From NCBI GenBank assembly GCA_018433085.1, contig JAHDRW010000012.1, forward strand, positions 84,606 through 148,605: a DNA stretch of 64,000 nucleotides, read 5' to 3'. The number at the start of each line of letters is the position of its first letter. The stretch's first letter is position 1. A model generated the notes under the pieces. The model saw nothing but the letters and a program-made list of their open reading frames with translations, made no database searches and had not been told where the DNA came from. This document shows positions 17,805 through 27,372 of the stretch, one piece after another. Source of the stretch: Deltaproteobacteria bacterium. GTDB taxonomy: Bacteria > Desulfobacterota > Desulfomonilia > UBA1062. The position numbers and the translations under genes were made by a program.

Positions 17805-19286
17805 ATGACAAATACACCGACCTTTCTCAAAGAGTTGCGAATCCTTATAGTGGACGATTCTGCAGTTGTCAGAAGTGTGCTCGCCAAGGAACTTCTGCGA
17901 TCCGGGGTCGAGGTGACCCAGGCCGAGAACGGGCAGCAGGCGCTCGATATCGCGCTGTGCAAGGAATTCGACCTGGTCATCACCGATGTGGAGATGCCCT
18001 GCATGGGCGGGATCGAGCTCTGCAGACGCCTCAAGACCAATCCCCGGACCCAGCAGACGCCCATCGTCATCCTGAGCTCTCTGGACAGCGAAGAAGATAT
18101 CAGAAAAGGCTACAAGGCCGGCGCCTCCACCTACATCACCAAGGCTCAGGCCAAGGAATCCCTGATCGAGACCATCGAGACCGTGCTCCAGAAGACGACC
18201 TTCCAGCGGGGAAGGACCATCCTCGTGGTGGACGACTCCTCCACGGTGAGGACCCTGGTGGAAAAAGGGCTCAAGGAAGTGGGCTTCGAGGTGGTGAAGG
18301 CGGAAAACGGCAGGCTTGCCCTCGATATTCTCAGGCACGTGCATCCTGACCTCATCCTCAGCGATATCGACATGCCCGTGATGAGCGGCGAGGAGTTCTG
18401 CCAGGCCGTACATGCCGATCCTCAGCTCGGCGCCATCCCCTTCGTGGTTATGAGCGCGAACAATGACCGCCCCATCATGCGCCGCATGCTCCAGCTCGGC
18501 GCGGATGCGTATCTGGTGAAACCCTTCAACATCGACCAGCTGGTGATAACCGTGGAAAAGCTGCTCTCCGACAAGCTGCTCATCCTCCATAAAGAAAAGG
18601 AGCGCCTGGAGACGGAGCAGAAGCTCATCCTGGCCAGCATCACCTCGCTGTGCTGCGCGCTGGAGGCTCGGGACTCCTATACCAGGGGGCACTCCGAGGC
18701 CGTATCGTACATCGCCACCAGGATCGCCATGGAGATGGGCATGAGCCAGGAAGAGGTCGACCTCGTGAAGCTTGGCGGCAAGCTTCACGACCTGGGAAAG
18801 ATCGGTGTGGTGGACAGTGTTCTGCTCAAACCCGGCAAGCTCAGCGACGACGAATTCGCCATCATCAAGCGCCATCCGGTGATCGGAGCCGATATACTCA
18901 GGCCGGTGCCGAGCCTCGCCAAGATCCTTCCCATCGTGCTCCATCACCACGAGCGCTTCGACGGCAAGGGATATCCGCAGGGGCTCAAGGGGGAAGATAT
19001 CCCCCTGTGGGCCAGGATCACCGCCGTGGGCGACACCTATCACGCGCTGACGAGCGATCGTCCCTACCGCAAGGGCATGGACAGGGACAAGGCCCTTCAG
19101 ATCATCGAGAGCGTCAGCGGAAGCCAGCTCTGCCCCGACTGCGTGGATGTCTTCCTCAAAATGGAACTCTGGCTGGGGGATCACGGCAATGAAGATCCGA
19201 TCCAGCCCGATCCCGTGGAGGAGAAGCCCTCTGGAGAAAATCTCGTCGTGCTGCCCAAGACACGGACCGCACGTTCCCGCAAGTGA
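17805..19286 (+). CDS. Two-receiver response regulator with HD-GYP domain
   Basis: The 493-residue protein has two receiver domains: REC1 (about 11-130, phosphoacceptor D61, K113) and REC2 (about 137-257, D187, K239). They are followed by a short linker helix and an HD-GYP domain with H328-D329 and GYP at 389-391. HD-GYP domains hydrolyse cyclic di-GMP, so the protein should lower c-di-GMP when phosphorylated. The final 40 residues are charged and unstructured. No kinase gene is adjacent. A hairpin with arms GGGGGA (17721-17726) and TCCCCC (17740-17745) lies in the leader, 60 bp upstream. Confidence 0.93.
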   Translation: MTNTPTFLKELRILIVDDSAVVRSVLAKELLRSGVEVTQAENGQQALDIALCKEFDLVITDVEMPCMGGIELCRRLKTNPRTQQTPIVILSSLDSEEDIRKGYKAGASTYITKAQAKESLIETIETVLQKTTFQRGRTILVVDDSSTVRTLVEKGLKEVGFEVVKAENGRLALDILRHVHPDLILSDIDMPVMSGEEFCQAVHADPQLGAIPFVVMSANNDRPIMRRMLQLGADAYLVKPFNIDQLVITVEKLLSDKLLILHKEKERLETEQKLILASITSLCCALEARDSYTRGHSEAVSYIATRIAMEMGMSQEEVDLVKLGGKLHDLGKIGVVDSVLLKPGKLSDDEFAIIKRHPVIGADILRPVPSLAKILPIVLHHHERFDGKGYPQGLKGEDIPLWARITAVGDTYHALTSDRPYRKGMDRDKALQIIESVSGSQLCPDCVDVFLKMELWLGDHGNEDPIQPDPVEEKPSGENLVVLPKTRTARSRK

Positions 19287-19420
19287 GGCCCGTACCAGGG
19301 CAACACGATCATCACGCCTGACACTGCCGTTGACCGCCAAGAAAGAATTTGCATTTGGCTTGCATTTTCACTATTAATCTATCCCATTGCAGAAACAATA
19401 TTATATCAGGGGTTGGAGGC

Positions 19421-20752
19421 ATGAGGAGAGATATTGTTCACGAAGGATCCGAGCAGCTGACATATGAGATCCGGGAGATCGTCGCTGTAGCGGATGTGTT
19501 GAGAAAATACGGGGTCCAGATCACCTGGGAGAACATCGGCGATCCCATTCAGAAGGGCGAGAAGATTCCCCAGTGGATCAAGGACATCGTCATCGACCTC
19601 GTATCGAACGACAGGACCTATGGATACGTAGCCACCCAGGGCGTGCCGGAGACACGGGAGTTCCTCGCGCAGGAGGTAAACAGGCGCGGCGGGTATCAGA
19701 TCACCAAAGACGACATCGTGTTCTTCAACGGCCTGGGCGATGCCGTTGCAAAGGTGTTCAATTTCATGAAACGCGAGGCGCGGGTCATCGGGCCCTCCCC
19801 GGCCTACTCGACCCATTCTTCCGCCGAGGCCGCCCACTCGGGCTACGAGCACCTCACCTACGAACTGGACCCGAAAAACAGCTGGCTTCCCGACCTGGAA
19901 GATCTCGAAAAGAAAATCAGATACAACGACTCCATCGCAGGGATCCTCATCATCAATCCCGACAATCCCACCGGCGCGGCGTACCCCCGGGAGATACTCG
20001 AGCAGATGGTTGATATCGCCCGGCGGTACCGGGTGTTCATGATCTGCGACGAAATATACGGCAATCTGGTCTACGACACCCACAAGACCGCCCGCTTAAG
20101 CGAGGTGATCGAGGAGATCCCGGGCATGGCTCTGCGGGGCATCTCCAAGGAGGTGCCGTGGCCCGGATCCCGATGCGGGTGGATCGAGGTGTTCAACCAG
20201 GACAAGCTCAACTTCAAGCGATATGTCAAGAGCCTGATAAACGCCAAGATGCTCGAGGTCTGCTCCACGAGCCTCCCCCAGTACGCCATACCCCGCATCC
20301 TGGGAGACCCCAGATACCCGGGCCACCTCGATCGGAGGCGGGCAATATACGCAGAGCGCGCCGAGGAGGCGTGGAAATTCTTCTCCAACGTGCCGGGCGT
20401 GGTGGTCAACAAACCGCAGGGCGCCTTCTACATGACCGTGCTCTTCGAGGATCACGTGCTGAACGACCGGCAGATCCTCCCCATCCCGGACACCAAAATC
20501 CGCAGGTTCATCGAAGACAAGGTCAAGGGCGTGAAGCCGGACAAGCGTTTCGTGTACTATCTCCTGGGCGCAACCGGTATCTGCGTGGTTCCCCTGACGG
20601 GCTTCTGCTGCGAGAAGCAGGGCTTTCGTCTGACCCTGCTGGAAACGGATGACGAAAAGCGCACGTGGACATGGCAGGCCATCGCGGAGAACATCAGGGC
20701 CTACCTCGACTCCACTACCAGGATGAATGTTTCGTCCAGTACTGTGTTCTAG
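19421..20752 (+). CDS. Pyridoxal-phosphate aminotransferase (class I/II)
   Basis: The 443-residue protein has the fold-type I aminotransferase motifs: NPDNPTG at 179-185, DEIY at 210-213, the PLP lysine K243 in GISK, and the downstream R251. The start region (RDIVHEGSEQLTYEIREIV) matches a group of aminotransferases found in anaerobes and archaea. The substrates are unknown; alanine or aromatic amino acids would be plausible. The start at 19421 is chosen by family alignment; a GGAGG ends only one base before it, which is unusually close, so a few residues' uncertainty remains. Confidence 0.85.
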   Translation: MRRDIVHEGSEQLTYEIREIVAVADVLRKYGVQITWENIGDPIQKGEKIPQWIKDIVIDLVSNDRTYGYVATQGVPETREFLAQEVNRRGGYQITKDDIVFFNGLGDAVAKVFNFMKREARVIGPSPAYSTHSSAEAAHSGYEHLTYELDPKNSWLPDLEDLEKKIRYNDSIAGILIINPDNPTGAAYPREILEQMVDIARRYRVFMICDEIYGNLVYDTHKTARLSEVIEEIPGMALRGISKEVPWPGSRCGWIEVFNQDKLNFKRYVKSLINAKMLEVCSTSLPQYAIPRILGDPRYPGHLDRRRAIYAERAEEAWKFFSNVPGVVVNKPQGAFYMTVLFEDHVLNDRQILPIPDTKIRRFIEDKVKGVKPDKRFVYYLLGATGICVVPLTGFCCEKQGFRLTLLETDDEKRTWTWQAIAENIRAYLDSTTRMNVSSSTVF

Positions 20753-20776
20753 CCTCTTGATCATGCGAGGCATTTT
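20752..20776 (+). terminator. Weak terminator hairpin after the aminotransferase
   Basis: GCCTC (20752-20756) pairs with GAGGC (20767-20771) across a 10-base loop and is followed by ATTTTA. It starts at the stop codon. The stem is only 5 bp. Confidence 0.4.
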
Positions 20777-20841
20777 ACCGGGTACGACTGCCGCGGGCAC
20801 ACCAGCGCAACTCGAACCCGGGAAAGAGTGAGGCGTTCCCC

Positions 20842-21774
20842 TTGGACGTGAGGATCTCACAGGAAAGAATCGAGTTTCAATCGCTGGGTCAGCCGATCGC
20901 CGGAGTGCTCTTCCTGCCCGGGAATCAGGGCCGGTTTCCCGCACTGGTGGTCTCGCACGGCTACATGGACTTCAAGGAGAACTACTTCGAACTCTGCGGG
21001 CATCTTGCGCAACGGGGCGTTGCATCACTGGTCATGGACATGCACGGCCATGGCGAAAGCGGCGGCGGGCGTTACCACATCCACCTGGGCGAATGGATCG
21101 CCGATATCCGCGCCGCCCTGGATACGCTCCAGGCGCATCCGTCCATCGATTCGGAGAGCATGGGCGCCTTCGGCCTTTCTTCGGGCGGTACGGCCGTCCT
21201 CGAAACCGCCCTGGTGGACCCGAGGATACGGGCACTGATCACCCTGGACGCCACAGTCAGACCGCTCCTGAGCTTGCCCGAGCGGATCGGCATGGGGTTC
21301 CTCTCCACGATGGGAAGGATCAAGCATTTCCTTACGGGCAGGGATATGAGGATCTCCCTTGTCCGTGAGGTAGGCAAGGTGGAGGCTGCACACGATCCCG
21401 AGGTCAACGAATGGTGGCGAAGCAACCCCCGGGTCGTCGAGATGTGGTCGTCGTTTCCCTTCCCCGGCTCCGAGGCGTCGGTAGACGTGGACACCCTCAC
21501 CCGGGTTCACCGGATCACGGTCCCGACACTCGTGCTTCACGGCGCACAGGACAGGGTGGACAGTCCTCAAACCGCGCGCGTGCTCTTCGATACCCTGACC
21601 TGCCCCAAGGAGCTGCACATCATCGAGGGAAACGGCCACCTCGGCCACCTGGATCGGAACAGACATATGGTGATGGATCTGACTGCAGGCTGGGCACTGA
21701 GCCGTCTGAAGAATTCCCGCAGGCCGCCCGAAGAATATGCCCGAGGACCATCCCGGAAAGGGAATATGGAATGA
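20842..21774 (+). CDS. Alpha/beta hydrolase
   Basis: The 310-residue protein is an alpha/beta hydrolase: the strand VVSHGYMDF, nucleophile S113 in GLSSG, an acidic residue in HGAQDRVDSP, and a histidine in EGNGHLGHL. It resembles dienelactone- or acyl-peptidase-like serine hydrolases; the substrate is unknown. The start is TTG at 20842 or the in-frame GTG at 20848. The small lipoprotein gene overlaps its stop codon by four bases (ATGA), so the two are translationally coupled. Confidence 0.85.
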   Translation: MDVRISQERIEFQSLGQPIAGVLFLPGNQGRFPALVVSHGYMDFKENYFELCGHLAQRGVASLVMDMHGHGESGGGRYHIHLGEWIADIRAALDTLQAHPSIDSESMGAFGLSSGGTAVLETALVDPRIRALITLDATVRPLLSLPERIGMGFLSTMGRIKHFLTGRDMRISLVREVGKVEAAHDPEVNEWWRSNPRVVEMWSSFPFPGSEASVDVDTLTRVHRITVPTLVLHGAQDRVDSPQTARVLFDTLTCPKELHIIEGNGHLGHLDRNRHMVMDLTAGWALSRLKNSRRPPEEYARGPSRKGNME

Positions 21775-22019
21775 AGGAAGAAATGAGACTGTCGATGCCG
21801 GCCTTTCTCTCCGTCTTTTTCCTCGCATGCGCCCTGATCTTCACCGGATGCGAGGGCGGCGAGGCGAAGAGAGAGGTGGAAGAAACCGTCAACGAGCTCA
21901 GCGGCGCCGGACTCGTCGATAAGGGCGAGAAGCTGAAACAGCAGATCAGGGACCTCAATGCCGAGGATGTCCGGAGGATACAGGAAGATCTTTCCCGGGG
22001 CGTCTACGGGGAGGAGTGA
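21771..22019 (+). CDS. Small predicted lipoprotein
   Basis: The 82-residue product has a hydrophobic leader ending in IFTGC, a usable lipobox, so the mature protein would be a roughly 55-residue charged, helical peptide anchored to the membrane (KREVEETVNELSGAGLVDKG...). Its start overlaps the stop of the alpha/beta hydrolase (ATGA). I recognise no family, though small coiled lipoproteins like this are often envelope spacers. Confidence 0.65.
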   Translation: MKEEMRLSMPAFLSVFFLACALIFTGCEGGEAKREVEETVNELSGAGLVDKGEKLKQQIRDLNAEDVRRIQEDLSRGVYGEE

Positions 22020-22192
22020 AGGCCGACCCCGGCAAACAGGGAAGGATGTTTTTCCTCAGTGGGCTATTTCTCCTGAGGATTGTATGAACCGTTCGGTTCC
22101 CATGAGGCGTCAGGCGTGGGAAGGGCGTACGGGTCATCCCGGTGGCGATTGCCGCGCGCCTGGGTAAAACACCATATAAAGGGGGTACGTTC

Positions 22193-22984
22193 ATGGGAAA
22201 TGCCAATCGTGTGGTCTGGATCACCGGTGCCTCATCGGGCATCGGGGAGGCCCTGGCTTACGCATATAGCGAAAAAGGGGCACGCCTTGTTCTTTCTTCC
22301 CGCAATGAGAAAAGGCTCGGCGAGGTCCGGAGCCGGTGCGCGGAGCCCGACAGCCATCTCGTGGTTCCCCTCGACCTCCGGGATGCGCCCTCCGTTAAGA
22401 CGAGATGCGCAGAGGTCCTCGAACACGTGGGACACGTGGACATCCTGATCAACAACGGAGGCGTTTCCCAGCGCAGCCTCGCCATGGAGACCCCCCTTGA
22501 TGTGGACCGGATGATCATGGAAACGAATTTCTTCGGCACCGTGTCGCTGACCAAGGCGGTCCTCCCCTCCATGACGGAGCGGGGCTCGGGCCGTATTGCG
22601 GTCATCAGCAGCCTGGTCGGTAAGTTCGGCACCCCGCTGAGATCGACGTATTCCGCGTCGAAGCACGCCCTGCACGGGTTTTTCGAGAGCCTGAGGGCCG
22701 AGGTGTGGGGGCTGGGAATCGGGGTTACCCTGGTGTGCCCGGGTTTCATCAGGACCAACATCTCCGTCAACGCCCTCACCGGAGACGGCAGCCCCCAGGG
22801 AACCATGGACGAGGCACAGGCACACGGCATGCCGCCCGATGTATGCGCGCGAAAGATCATCGCTGCCGTGGAGAAGGGGAAACCAGAGGTCTACATCGGG
22901 GGCAGGGAGTTGATGGGGGTGTACATCAAGAGATTCGCTCCGGGATTGTTTGGCCGCATCATCCGAAGTGCCAGGGTAACCTAG
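22193..22984 (+). CDS. Short-chain dehydrogenase/reductase (DltE/DHRS7B-like)
   Basis: The 263-residue protein has the SDR signature TGASSGIG at 10-17, NNGG in place of NNAG, a catalytic serine in ISSLVG, and YSASK. The PEVYIGGRELMGVYIKRFAPGLFGRI tail is typical of the membrane-associated SDR group related to mammalian DHRS7B. Its substrate is unknown; lipids are plausible. The ATG at 22193 follows GGGGGT. It is separate from the other SDR at 6194 and only distantly related to it. Confidence 0.85.
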   Translation: MGNANRVVWITGASSGIGEALAYAYSEKGARLVLSSRNEKRLGEVRSRCAEPDSHLVVPLDLRDAPSVKTRCAEVLEHVGHVDILINNGGVSQRSLAMETPLDVDRMIMETNFFGTVSLTKAVLPSMTERGSGRIAVISSLVGKFGTPLRSTYSASKHALHGFFESLRAEVWGLGIGVTLVCPGFIRTNISVNALTGDGSPQGTMDEAQAHGMPPDVCARKIIAAVEKGKPEVYIGGRELMGVYIKRFAPGLFGRIIRSARVT

Positions 22985-23366
22985 AACCGGCTCTCCTTAA
23001 GGATAAGCGCTGTCGGCCGGCGGGAATGCGAACCCACCTTCAAAGTCCTTAAGAAGCGAACGCGAAGGAGGATTCAAGGGAGAGGCGGCACTCAATTTTC
23101 TCTTCTGTCGACCGATAATCACTATATGCCTCTTTTGAGCATCCGTCATGCACCGGGGAACCTCACCGACAGTGTTTTCTCTGTCTCAGGGCGCTTCCCC
23201 CAGGGGTGCGGTCCGGATACAGGGCACCCGGCCCATACCGGGAAACAGACCGCGCCCGCGGCCGGACAGGACCTTTTTTTTAGAGAGAAACAGCAGCACG
23301 GTAGAGTGAAGCCCGGAAAGACGGCTTTTGAATTCATGTTTATTGAATGAAAGGATGGGTGGACAG
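22985..23366 (+). other. Intergenic region with partial palindromic repeat
   Basis: These 382 bases between the SDR and the HDOD gene hold the repeat copy at 23053-23076 and an 8-base T run at 23275-23282 after a GC-rich stretch, which might end transcription. I see no gene with a ribosome site. Confidence 0.45.
23053..23076 (+). repeat. Right half of the palindromic repeat found at 43.9 and 33.1 kb
   Basis: Twenty-four bases ending GAAGGAGGATTCA match the copy at 43.9 kb (minus strand) in 23 of 24 positions. The weak left arm (CCTTC near 23038) can pair with GAAGG. The left, GGCAAGCC-type half of the element is missing here. Confidence 0.5.
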
Positions 23367-24230
23367 ATGAGCACGAGAGAGAAGGTGGCCGACTGCATCC
23401 GGAGCATGGACTCGGCAATGCGGAGCCTGCCCGTGGATATCAGCCGGATCGTTCTGATGGCCAGAAGCCACGACACGAACGCCGATGAGCTCGCCCGGTT
23501 TCTATCCGGTCACCGGTCTCTGTCGGCCAGGGTCCTGAAAATAGCCAAGTCCCCCTGCTACGGCCGCTCCGGGGACATCGATTCCATGAGCAGCGCCATT
23601 ATCCACATCGGGTTCCACGAGGTCGTCGCCATTGCCCTTGGCTCAGGGATCTTTGCCATGCTCGCCAGCGCGGGCAAAGGATCCGATGTCGAGCAGGACC
23701 GGATCTGGATACACGCCATCGGGGTCAGCCTGGCAATGAATCTCGCAGCGAAGTATGCCCGTGCACCGGTCGATGGGTTTTCCATGCTCACGGGTCTGCT
23801 CCATGATATCGGAAAGCTCGTTTTCCATATATGCCTTCCCCGTGAGTATCAGGAGGTCCTCCAGTTCCATCAGGCAGATACCATGTCTCTCCACTCGGTG
23901 GAAAGAGATCTCCTGGGCATCGACCATGGCGAGTCGGCATACCAGCTGCTCACGCGGTGGAATTTCCCCGATTCCGTCTGCATTCCCGTCCGCTATCATC
24001 ATGACCTGATCCAGTGCCCTTTCGAATACCTTCATCAGACCATGATCCTGCACCTCGCGGACTACCTCGCCCTCAGGGCCGGTATAGGCTATAGCGGGAA
24101 CATCAATCCGGAAATCAGCACGGAAGTAATGACCGCGATGGGCCTTTCGCAGACACAGGTTGATGAGCTCACAGAACAGGTGAAAACCATGCGCGCCCAG
24201 GCAGATGATTTCCTCGGAGCACTTTCGTAA
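23367..24230 (+). CDS. HDOD-domain signalling protein
   Basis: The 287-residue protein is a single HDOD domain: DELARFLSGHRSLSARVLKIAKS, the core SSAIIHIGFHEVV, and LLHDIGKLVF. HDOD domains resemble HD hydrolases but usually lack a full metal site and act in signalling, often with c-di-GMP or chemotaxis networks. The start at 23367 follows GGGTGGAC. The malate-dehydrogenase-like gene begins 23 bp after its stop, probably on the same transcript, although no functional link is evident. Confidence 0.85.
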   Translation: MSTREKVADCIRSMDSAMRSLPVDISRIVLMARSHDTNADELARFLSGHRSLSARVLKIAKSPCYGRSGDIDSMSSAIIHIGFHEVVAIALGSGIFAMLASAGKGSDVEQDRIWIHAIGVSLAMNLAAKYARAPVDGFSMLTGLLHDIGKLVFHICLPREYQEVLQFHQADTMSLHSVERDLLGIDHGESAYQLLTRWNFPDSVCIPVRYHHDLIQCPFEYLHQTMILHLADYLALRAGIGYSGNINPEISTEVMTAMGLSQTQVDELTEQVKTMRAQADDFLGALS

Positions 24231-24253
24231 AGGATGAAGGAGAAACATTTCTG

Positions 24254-25168
24254 ATGGAAAAGATCGTAGTGATCGGTGCAGGCAATGTGGGAACATCCTC
24301 TGCCGCAGCCATGGCCCGTGGAAAACTGGGAGACATCTTCCTCTACGACATCCTTGAGAATCTCGCGGCCGGCCGGGCCATGGACATCAATCATGCGTCC
24401 CCTGTCCTCCATACGGACTGCCTGGTGACAGGAAGCCATTCACCCGAGGTGCTCTCCGGTGCAGATCTGGTGGTCGTCACTGCGGGCGTTGCCCGGCACG
24501 CCGGCATGGCCCGCCTCGATCTCCTCAGACAGAATCTTCAGGTGATGGCCGGCGTATCAGGCCTTGTCATGAAGTTCTGCCCCCACGCCAGGGTGCTGGT
24601 GGTGACCAATCCCGTCGACATCCTCACCTGGTATCTCAAGCGCCTGCACCCCGACATGAACGTCTTCGGACTGGGCTGCTCTCTGGATACAATCCGCTTC
24701 AGGCATTTCATTGCGGAGGCTGCAGGGGTTTCCGTGGACTGCGTTCAGGGAATGGTGATAGGGGCCCATAACGACAACATGGTCCCGCTGGCAGGCCGCG
24801 CCACGATCAGCGGCATCCCGCTCAAGGACATGGTGAGCGGTGAGGCCCTTGATTCCGTCAGTCAAGGCACCCGGGCAGCGGGCACGCTCATCGTGGACAT
24901 GCTCAGGCACCACAGCGGATTCTACGCAGCCTCCCAGGTGGTTTCCCGGATCGTCGAGGCGATAGTGTTCGATCGCCGGGAGATTTTTCCTTTCAGTGTC
25001 GTTTGCACCGGAGAATACGGTTATCACAGGATTCCCCTCGCGCTGCCTGCCGTCATCGGCCGCCGGGGTATCCACCGCATCCTCGAGATCGATCTCGAAC
25101 CCGACGAACACCGGGGGCTGGACCGGTGCGCATCCGCGATGAACGAGGTGATCAGCGGCCTTTCCTAG
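24254..25168 (+). CDS. Malate/lactate dehydrogenase family protein, malate-type
   Basis: The 304-residue protein has the NAD-binding GAGNVG at 8-13 and the substrate loop GVARHAGMAR. R81 and R87 occupy the malate-binding arginine positions, which favours malate over lactate. Other core parts are VTNPVD and LDTIRFR. The catalytic histidine is H172, but it sits in GAHNDNMVPL rather than the usual GHG/S-D motif. It should interconvert malate and oxaloacetate with NAD, yet the altered motif leaves room for another 2-hydroxy acid. AAGGAG precedes the ATG. Confidence 0.82.
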   Translation: MEKIVVIGAGNVGTSSAAAMARGKLGDIFLYDILENLAAGRAMDINHASPVLHTDCLVTGSHSPEVLSGADLVVVTAGVARHAGMARLDLLRQNLQVMAGVSGLVMKFCPHARVLVVTNPVDILTWYLKRLHPDMNVFGLGCSLDTIRFRHFIAEAAGVSVDCVQGMVIGAHNDNMVPLAGRATISGIPLKDMVSGEALDSVSQGTRAAGTLIVDMLRHHSGFYAASQVVSRIVEAIVFDRREIFPFSVVCTGEYGYHRIPLALPAVIGRRGIHRILEIDLEPDEHRGLDRCASAMNEVISGLS

Positions 25169-25259
25169 CCGTTTCCCCGCCCGTTTGCCTCTTGCGTGTA
25201 CGAGCCGACAGTAATAGACTCTTCTCCTGCCATGAATCCGGTACAAGGGGGAAACGATC

Positions 25260-26441
25260 ATGGAGCTCTTTGAGAAACAGACCATTGGCGGCCTTACCCT
25301 GGAGAACCGTCTGGTGAAGTCCGCCACCCTGGAGAATATGGCAACCCCCGACGGCCTGCCCACCCGCCAAACGGCGCGCTTTTACGAACGGCTGGCCCGG
25401 GGGGAGTCCGGCCTCATCATCACCGGCTATGCCTATGTCCATCCCTCGGGTCGTTCCTATCCGCTCCAGCACCGCGCGGACAGCGATGCGATGATCGAAT
25501 GCTGGCGCCCCGTCGTGGATACGGTCCACGAGCACGGCAGCAGGATCGCCCTTCAGATCGTTCACGGGGGAAGGCAGTGCAGGCCCGGCCCGGACGGACA
25601 GACCCTGCTGGCCCCCTCCCGGGTTCCCAACCTGGTCTATTTCACGCTGCCCCGGAAGATGACCCCCGGCGAGATCACCCGTACCATCCATGACTTCGGC
25701 GCCGCGGCCGGCAGGGCCCGCGAGGCGGGGTTCGATGCGGTTCAGATCCATGCGGCCCACGGGTATCTCATCTCGGGCTTTCTCTCGCCGCTCACCAACC
25801 ACCGCAGAGACGAGTGGGGGGGTGACCCGGAGCGGAGATCCCGGTTTCTCACCGAGGTCTTCCGCGCGGTCCGTTCCACGGTGGGAGACGATTTCCCGGT
25901 CCTGGCAAAGATGAACATCCACGATTTCGCCCCCTTCGGGCTGACCCCGGAGGGCAGCTTTCCGGCAGCGCGCAGACTCGCACGATTGGGTCTGGACGCC
26001 CTGGAAATCAGCGGCGGACTCATGGAAACCCCCCTGGCGATGAGCCGGGGGGACGCCCCCACCGAGATCCTCAACCGGGGCAGGAGACTGCCCGCGCGGG
26101 TATACTTCTCGTCGTGCCTGGCCTTCATGAGGCTCTTTCTGCCCTTCCGCGAGAACTATTTCCAGAATTATGCCGCAAGGCTCAAACCCGATCTCCCCAT
26201 TCCGCTCATCCTCGTAGGAGGAGTGAGAAGCGTCCGCGGAGCCGAGCAGATTCTCCGCTCAGGCACCGCCGACCTCGTCTCGCTGGCCCGTCCGCTGATC
26301 AGGGAACCCGATCTGCCAAAGAAATGGCGGGAGGGAACCGCCGAGCGGGCGAGCTGCGTCTCGTGCAATCGATGCCTGGGAGAGATCGAGCAGGGGGGCA
26401 GACTCGCCTGTTACCGGGAAACGGGCAGCCGCCGTCCATGA
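25260..26441 (+). CDS. NADH:flavin oxidoreductase, old-yellow-enzyme type
   Basis: The 393-residue protein is a flavin-dependent TIM barrel: ENRLVKSATLENMA at the start, IHAAHGYLISGFLSPLTNHRRDEWGG, and a late cysteine cluster CVSCNRCLG plus CY. This corresponds to the FMN/4Fe-4S half of 2,4-dienoyl-CoA reductase-like enzymes, but the C-terminal FAD/NAD domain is absent and the cysteine spacing (C-x2-C-x2-C) differs from FadH, so cluster binding is uncertain. It may reduce activated C=C bonds. AGGGGG precedes the ATG. Confidence 0.85.
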   Translation: MELFEKQTIGGLTLENRLVKSATLENMATPDGLPTRQTARFYERLARGESGLIITGYAYVHPSGRSYPLQHRADSDAMIECWRPVVDTVHEHGSRIALQIVHGGRQCRPGPDGQTLLAPSRVPNLVYFTLPRKMTPGEITRTIHDFGAAAGRAREAGFDAVQIHAAHGYLISGFLSPLTNHRRDEWGGDPERRSRFLTEVFRAVRSTVGDDFPVLAKMNIHDFAPFGLTPEGSFPAARRLARLGLDALEISGGLMETPLAMSRGDAPTEILNRGRRLPARVYFSSCLAFMRLFLPFRENYFQNYAARLKPDLPIPLILVGGVRSVRGAEQILRSGTADLVSLARPLIREPDLPKKWREGTAERASCVSCNRCLGEIEQGGRLACYRETGSRRP

Positions 26442-26716
26442 CCCCGTCGGCCGGCATCGTTCCCCCTGTCTGTGGAAGGGCTTGCGCGCCAATGATATCA
26501 CCTGTACCCGGAAAATGAATCATGCTATGAATGATCCCCGCCGGATCCGCCGGACGGCCCTGATAACAGGGGAGGCCCCTTCCTTAAGAGATGCGGGCCT
26601 GGGATTTCACAAGGCCGGGTGACACCCCTGTGCCTCACCGCGGACCCCAGACAGACAAACCCGTGCAACACAGAGATCGGCAACAAAAGGGAAAACCAGA
26701 AACGGGAGGATACACG

Positions 26717-27247
26717 ATGAAGAGAAAACCCATCCACTTTTCGGAGGTTCTTGTCCAGGCGCACGCCATCTGGTCGCGCCAGTGGCTCGTACTCACCTGC
26801 GGCGATTTCGAATCAGGCATGTTCAATTCCATGACCGTGGGATGGGGAAGCTTCGGAACCATGTGGAACACCCCCATGGCTCAGGTGGTGGTCCGCCCCA
26901 CCAGGTATACCTATCAGTTCATGGAGCAGTACGACACCTTTACCCTGTGCGCCCTGGGAAAAAAGTACCGCGACGCACTGAAGATTCTGGGCAGCCGCTC
27001 GGGCAGGGACGGGGACAAGATATCCGAGGCAGGGCTGACCCCCATACCCTCCTCCAGGGTCGCGGCTCCGGGTTTTGCCGAGGCCCAGCTCATCGTGGAG
27101 CTCAAGAAGATCTACTGGGACGACTTCAAGCCCGACCATTTCCTGGACCCCTCCATCGAGAAGCAGTATCCGCTCAAGGACTACCACCGGATGTACTTCG
27201 GAGAAGTCCTTGCCATCTCCGGGACAGAGTCGTATTCAATTATCTAG
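26717..27247 (+). CDS. Flavin reductase-like FMN-binding protein
   Basis: The 176-residue protein fits the flavin reductase/FMN-binding split-barrel family: NSMTVGWGSFGTMWNTPMAQVVVRPTRYT near the N-terminus, then FTLCALGKKYRDALKILGSRSGRDGDK. Members bind FMN and reduce it with NAD(P)H or act as flavoredoxins passing electrons. It lies 275 bp after the old-yellow-enzyme-type gene, so the two flavoproteins may work together, but they are not clearly in one operon. The ATG follows GGGAGG. Confidence 0.82.
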   Translation: MKRKPIHFSEVLVQAHAIWSRQWLVLTCGDFESGMFNSMTVGWGSFGTMWNTPMAQVVVRPTRYTYQFMEQYDTFTLCALGKKYRDALKILGSRSGRDGDKISEAGLTPIPSSRVAAPGFAEAQLIVELKKIYWDDFKPDHFLDPSIEKQYPLKDYHRMYFGEVLAISGTESYSII

Positions 27248-27372
27248 CACTGTGCACATTGCCGATCGCGGCCGGGAGAGAGTGATGGATCGATCGAGGA
27301 AACACAGGAAATTTGCGTCTGCCGCTGTTTCGCATGTAACGGCTCCGGCCGGCCATTGAAGGAGGGATCTCC

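Noticed and set aside
17730-19340. 536-codon minus-strand frame opposite the REC-REC-HD-GYP gene
   Set aside because: Opposite strand encodes complete REC and HD-GYP catalytic motifs; this frame is histidine- and glycine-rich without a fold signature.
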